This document shows positions 62,118-64,000 of a stretch of 64,000 bases of DNA, in pieces; within the stretch, counting starts at the first letter, position 1; the number at the start of each line of letters is the position of its first letter. Source of the DNA: a bacterium (GTDB lineage: Bacteria; Patescibacteriota; Gracilibacteria; UBA1369; PNNO01); assembly GCA_013824265.1 (NCBI GenBank), contig PNNO01000002.1, forward strand, positions 109,309 to 173,308, read 5' to 3'. The notes beneath the pieces were generated by a model. It was not told the DNA's origin, ran no database searches, and worked only from the letters and a program-made list of their open reading frames with translations. A program made the position numbers and the translations under genes.

Positions 62118-62131
62118 TCCTCCCGGGAGGA
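62118..62131. repeat. CCCGGG-centred palindrome
   Basis: TCCTCCCGGGAGGA, 14 bases, perfect, just after the KilA-N fragment. Confidence 0.85.
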
Positions 62132-62153
62132 AAAAATTAATAACTCAAAGTTT

Positions 62154-62177
62154 AAACCCGTCGAATTCGACTGGTTT
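62154..62177. repeat. GAATTC-centred palindrome, one mismatch
   Basis: 12-base arms AAACCCGTCGAA and TTCGACTGGTTT with one mismatched pair. The inner GTCGAATTCGAC equals the core of KilA-N copy 2. Confidence 0.85.
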
Positions 62178-62210
62178 GGAGGTGAGGGTTCGTGGGTGAT
62201 GCGGCAGTTT

Positions 62211-62234
62211 AATCTCACGGAATTCCGTGAGATT
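62211..62234. repeat. Perfect 24-nt GAATTC-centred palindrome
   Basis: Left arm AATCTCACGGAA, right arm its exact reverse complement; two flanking T-G pairs extend it to 28 bases. Non-coding. Confidence 0.95.
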
Positions 62235-62240
62235 GGTTTT

Positions 62241-62266
62241 TAATTCCCCCGAATTCGGGGGAATTA
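62241..62266. repeat. Perfect 26-nt GAATTC-centred palindrome
   Basis: Left arm TAATTCCCCCGAA, right arm its exact reverse complement. It starts six bases after the previous palindrome. Confidence 0.95.
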
Positions 62267-62277
62267 GAGGTGCATCG

Positions 62278-62330
62278 TATCAAAAATTATATATTTTTTA
62301 TATAGTTTTTGAGAGTGGTTGTCTCTTGTT
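62278..62330 (+). repeat. Diverged dispersed hairpin repeat copy
   Basis: CGTATCAAAAATTATATATT then TATAGTTTTTGAGAGTGGTTGTCTC. The start and the GAGAGTxGTxGTCTC tail match the 40.3 kb copy; the loop is longer and AT-rich. Confidence 0.55.
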
Positions 62331-62361
62331 GCAAAGCGAGTTAAAGCGGCCCCGGGACTGG

Positions 62362-62405
62362 AAAATTTTAAGATTTTTTTAGAAATATTTTAAGTTTGGT
62401 TGGTA
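62362..62405 (+). repeat. AT-rich leader repeat, copy B
   Basis: 44 bases identical to copy A, preceded by CGGCCCCGGGACTGG, and placed in front of KilA-N copy 2. Confidence 0.9.
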
Positions 62406-62410
62406 TGGTT

Positions 62411-62475
62411 TTGGCGTATTCATAATTCTAATGTTATCGAATTCGATAACGTTAAAACACCGTAAAATATGCCAA
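62411..62475 (+). promoter_or_regulatory. Inverted repeat around the KilA-N copy 2 start, with palindrome between the arms
   Basis: TTGGCGTATT (62411-62420) and AATATGCCAA (62466-62475) correspond to the arms in front of copy 1 with one change (G-T wobble). Here 45 bases, not 11, separate them because a palindrome unit lies between. Confidence 0.6.
62426..62457. repeat. GAATTC-centred palindrome in the leader of KilA-N copy 2
   Basis: TTCTAATGTTATCGAA against TTCGATAACGTTAAAA; 16-base arms with two mismatches. The left arm differs at only two positions from the palindrome inside KilA-N copy 1 (TTTTAATGTTATGGAA). Confidence 0.92.
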
Positions 62476-63290
62476 ACAGGAAGATTAACGTGCAGGGAAC
62501 GGAGATAATTATATTTCAGAGAAGAGATGATGATTACGTTTCGTTAACGGACATTGCAAGGCACAAGAATCCGAATGCTCCAAAGGATATTGTGAAAAAC
62601 TGGATGAGGAATAAAGACACTATTGAATTTTTGGGTTTGTGGGAAAAAATTAACAATCCTGATTTTAAAGGGGTCGAATTCGACCCCTTTAAAAATGAAG
62701 CGGGAAGTAATTCGTTTGTATTAAGTCCGCAAAAATGGATAGAAAAGACTAACGCAATTGGTATTATTTCCAAATCGGGGAAATATGGAGGCGGAACGTT
62801 TGCCCACAAGGACATAGCCTTCGAATTTGCAACTTGGGTTTCACCTGAGTTTAAATTTTATCTTATAAAAGAATTTCAACGATTAAAAGAAGATGAAAAT
62901 ACAAGAAAGTCTCTTGAATGGGACGTTAAACGCTTGTTGGCAAAAGTTAATTACAAAGTTCATACAGATGCGGTAAAGGAAAATTTAATCCCGGCGGAGG
63001 TTTCAAAAAGCCAAAGGGATCGGATTTATTCAAGCGAAGGAGATGTTCTGAACGTTGCGATGTTTGGCATGACAGCGCTCGAGTGGCGCGGAAAAAACCT
63101 TGGTAAAAAGGGGAATATTCGAGATTACGCCAATGTTACTCAGCTGGTTTGTTTGGCAGGCCTGGAAAGCCTGAATGCGGAATTTATAAGGCAGGGTTTG
63201 CCACAGGGGGAGCGACTTAGGAAATTAAACGAAATAGCGATCATCCAGATGAGGTCGCTGACGGGGCAAAAGAGCATTGGGAAATTTTAG
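62469..63290 (+). CDS. KilA-N domain protein, copy 2
   Basis: 273 residues. Same plan as copy 1: DYVSLTDIARHKNPNAPKDI, KNWMRNKDTIEFLGLWEKI, EKTNAIGIISKSGKYGGGT, FAHKDIAFEFATWVSPEFK, then the shared C-terminal half ending LTGQKSIGKF. Its FKGVEFDPFK codons form the other 32-nt palindrome. The last codons and stop (GGAAATTTTAG) are at the same time the first bases of the next leader repeat, so the junction is modular. Differences from copy 1 are concentrated in the first 120 residues. Confidence 0.9.
   Translation: MPNRKINVQGTEIIIFQRRDDDYVSLTDIARHKNPNAPKDIVKNWMRNKDTIEFLGLWEKINNPDFKGVEFDPFKNEAGSNSFVLSPQKWIEKTNAIGIISKSGKYGGGTFAHKDIAFEFATWVSPEFKFYLIKEFQRLKEDENTRKSLEWDVKRLLAKVNYKVHTDAVKENLIPAEVSKSQRDRIYSSEGDVLNVAMFGMTALEWRGKNLGKKGNIRDYANVTQLVCLAGLESLNAEFIRQGLPQGERLRKLNEIAIIQMRSLTGQKSIGKF
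62663..62694. repeat. Perfect 32-nt GAATTC-centred palindrome inside KilA-N copy 2
   Basis: Left arm TTTTAAAGGGGTCGAA (62663-62678), right arm its exact reverse complement. Same codon position and same length as in copy 1, but five of the nine inner arm bases differ, each compensated on the other side. Confidence 0.97.
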
Positions 63291-63324
63291 GAATTTTTTA
63301 GAAATATTTAATCTTTGGGTCGTA
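63281..63324 (+). repeat. AT-rich leader repeat, copy C
   Basis: GAAATTTTAGGAATTTTTTA then GAAATATTTAATCTTTGGGT; diverged from copies A and B in its 3' half. Overlaps the stop codon of KilA-N copy 2 and precedes the DUF5678 gene. Confidence 0.7.
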
Positions 63325-63382
63325 TGATTTTGACACCAACATATCAATGCTATATCATTTTCACGCTTAACAACTAAGGGAA

Positions 63383-63547
63383 ATGAAATTCGAAAAAGAA
63401 CATTTAGGCAAATGGGTGGCGACAAAAGGTCAAACAATTATCGCCAGCGAAAAAAACCTAAAGAAACTCATTTCAGAGGTTAGCAAAAAAGACAAAAGTG
63501 AAAATATTAGCTATACGTTGGTACCAAAAGGGTTACTAGCAGGCTAA
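63383..63547 (+). CDS. DUF5678-like small protein
   Basis: 54 residues: MKFEKEHLGKWVATKGQTII, then ASEKNLKKLISEVSKKD and YTLVPKGLLAG. The pattern (KxHxGKWVAxxxxxIIASxxxLxxL, ending VPKGxxAG) is that of DUF5678, which in many bacteria and archaea is found next to retropepsin-like proteases. That arrangement is seen here too, although the protease is broken. Confidence 0.75.
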   Translation: MKFEKEHLGKWVATKGQTIIASEKNLKKLISEVSKKDKSENISYTLVPKGLLAG

Positions 63548-63550
63548 ATA

Positions 63551-63772
63551 AATTCAATTGGTGCTGCGGGAGGCAGTTCATTTACCATATATCGATCCCC
63601 TGTCGAAGTAGAGATTTCCATGGTCGGAAATGGTTTTAGAGATATCAAAATCAAGGCCCATGTCTATTTTGCGGAATCCGGAGAAACCTGCATGTTAGGA
63701 CAAAAAGGCTTTCTTGATAAGTTAAAGATGACTTTGGACGGGCAAAACAGAAGGATTGATATTAGGATTTAG
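63551..63772 (+). pseudogene. Retropepsin-like aspartic protease, 5' part missing
   Basis: About 73 codons without a start: FTIYRSPVEVEISMVGNGF, KIKAHVYFAES, then LGQKGFLDKLKMTLDGQN and RRIDIRI. This matches the C-terminal half of retropepsin-like proteins (LLGRDFLEKFKVTLDG pattern). The catalytic D-T/S-G half is absent. It is in the same frame as the DUF5678 gene, just past its stop. Confidence 0.7.
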
Positions 63773-63775
63773 AGG

Positions 63776-63791
63776 CCAGTCCCGGGACTGG
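63776..63791. repeat. CCCGGG-centred palindrome
   Basis: CCAGTCCCGGGACTGG, 16 bases, perfect. The inner 14 bases are identical to those in the truncated hepT gene (56168-56181). Confidence 0.9.
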
Positions 63792-63855
63792 ATTTTCTCT
63801 GCGGTCCCGGGGCGGGGATCTGCGCATGAGGGAGAGGCCGGCTTCCCGGGGCGGG

Positions 63856-63899
63856 GAAATTTTAGGAATTTTTTAGAATTATTTTAAGTTTGGTTGGTA
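63856..63899 (+). repeat. AT-rich leader repeat, copy D
   Basis: GAAATTTTAGGAATTTTTTA, then GAATTATTTTAAGTTTGGTT and GGTA, after a CCCGGGGCGGGG element. It precedes the Bro-N-like gene at the window edge. Confidence 0.85.
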
Positions 63900-63902
63900 T
63901 GG

Positions 63903-63932
63903 TCTGATTGTATATTTTTTTAATCAATCAGA
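63903..63932 (+). promoter_or_regulatory. Inverted repeat before the last gene
   Basis: TCTGATTG (63903-63910) and CAATCAGA (63925-63932), perfect arms ending two bases before the ATG. Same architecture as the KilA-N leaders, but a different sequence. Confidence 0.6.
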
Positions 63933-63934
63933 AT

Positions 63935-64000
63935 ATGAACGAAATAATCAAGATTTCACTTTTTCAGGGGAAAGAGATAAGAAAAACGTTATATGAAAAC
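63935..64000 (+). CDS. Start of a probable Bro-N family antirepressor-like protein, partial
   Basis: 22 codons to the window edge: MNEIIKISLFQGKEIRKTLY, then EN. The pattern (short beta strand, FxGKxIRKTLYENEWW in known members) is typical of Bro-N/DinD-like N termini. The identification is tentative because of length, but Bro-N fragments in the same locus support it. Confidence 0.55.
   Translation, partial: MNEIIKISLFQGKEIRKTLYEN

Noticed and set aside
62043..62457. CRISPR array formed by repeated palindromes
   Set aside because: The palindromes have different arms, variable spacing and no constant repeat-spacer pattern; no cas genes are present.
60679..64000. Prophage
   Set aside because: KilA-N and Bro-N genes are phage-associated, but no integrase, terminase, capsid, tail, lysis gene or attachment site is visible.
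1..64000. UGA recoded as glycine (Gracilibacteria/Absconditabacteria)
   Set aside because: Genes end at TGA (for example murF at 33176-33178) and conserved proteins run full length without in-frame TGA.

Overview
The window is a 64 kb bacterial chromosome segment, moderately AT-rich, with short gene spacing and small genes. It reads with the standard genetic code, since TGA is used as a stop (for example at the end of murF) and long genes run intact, which argues against the UGA-recoding Gracilibacteria and Absconditabacteria. Short or unusual family members, many CxC lipoproteins, dockerin/DUF4215 surface proteins, KilA-N genes and the mix of peptidoglycan, MEP-isoprenoid and nucleotide-sugar genes suggest Patescibacteria (CPR), perhaps a Peregrinibacteria-like lineage. 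The lineage is inference, not demonstrated.

Layout. 0-8.5 kb: partial glutamate racemase, two DUF881 proteins, a membrane-anchored HTH regulator, lipoproteins, TrmH, YbeY, UDP-glucose dehydrogenase and UDP-xylose synthase, and an SLH protein. 8.5-10.3 kb: RRM protein, aminotransferase, tRNA-Ser(GCT). 10.3-17.6 kb: a tight six-gene operon for an energy-converting-hydrogenase-related (Ehr-type) membrane complex whose NiFe ligands and proximal Fe-S ligands are missing. 17.7-28 kb: VOC protein, CarB, thioredoxin reductase, AraM-type dehydrogenase, glycosyltransferases, SGNH hydrolase, DXR. 28-35.8 kb: a 704-residue methyltransferase-like protein, infC-rpmI-rplT, acylphosphatase, murF, holB, PSP1 protein, TPR protein. 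35.8-46.4 kb: VanW, YtxH, RNase Y, unknown proteins, tmRNA, mfd, dnaN. 46.7-52 kb: a thiol-redox cluster (VKOR-like protein without its cysteines, thioredoxin lipoprotein, CcdA) and two patatins flanking a site-2 protease. 52-60.7 kb: large secreted proteins with possible cohesin-like and dockerin-like parts, a small TA/AbiE-like island with wrecked genes, and a DUF916-like protein with a secreted partner.

60.7-64 kb is the most unusual part. It is a modular accessory locus of two KilA-N genes, a DUF5678 gene, a broken retropepsin and the start of a Bro-N-like gene. Each is preceded by a copy of an AT-rich leader and, in three cases, by a gene-specific inverted repeat at the start codon. Both KilA-N genes carry, at the same codons, an exact 32-nt palindrome centred on GAATTC whose arms differ between genes but remain perfectly self-complementary. 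At least five more GAATTC-centred palindromes lie between the genes (one with a mutated centre), one of them as an apparent insertion in the second gene's leader. A second palindrome class has CCCGGG centres, and a separate dispersed hairpin repeat (arms TATCAAAAA/TTTTTGATA) occurs here and elsewhere in the window. This looks like a co-diversifying DNA-binding-protein/palindrome system or a mobile palindrome family carried in frame by antirepressor-type genes.
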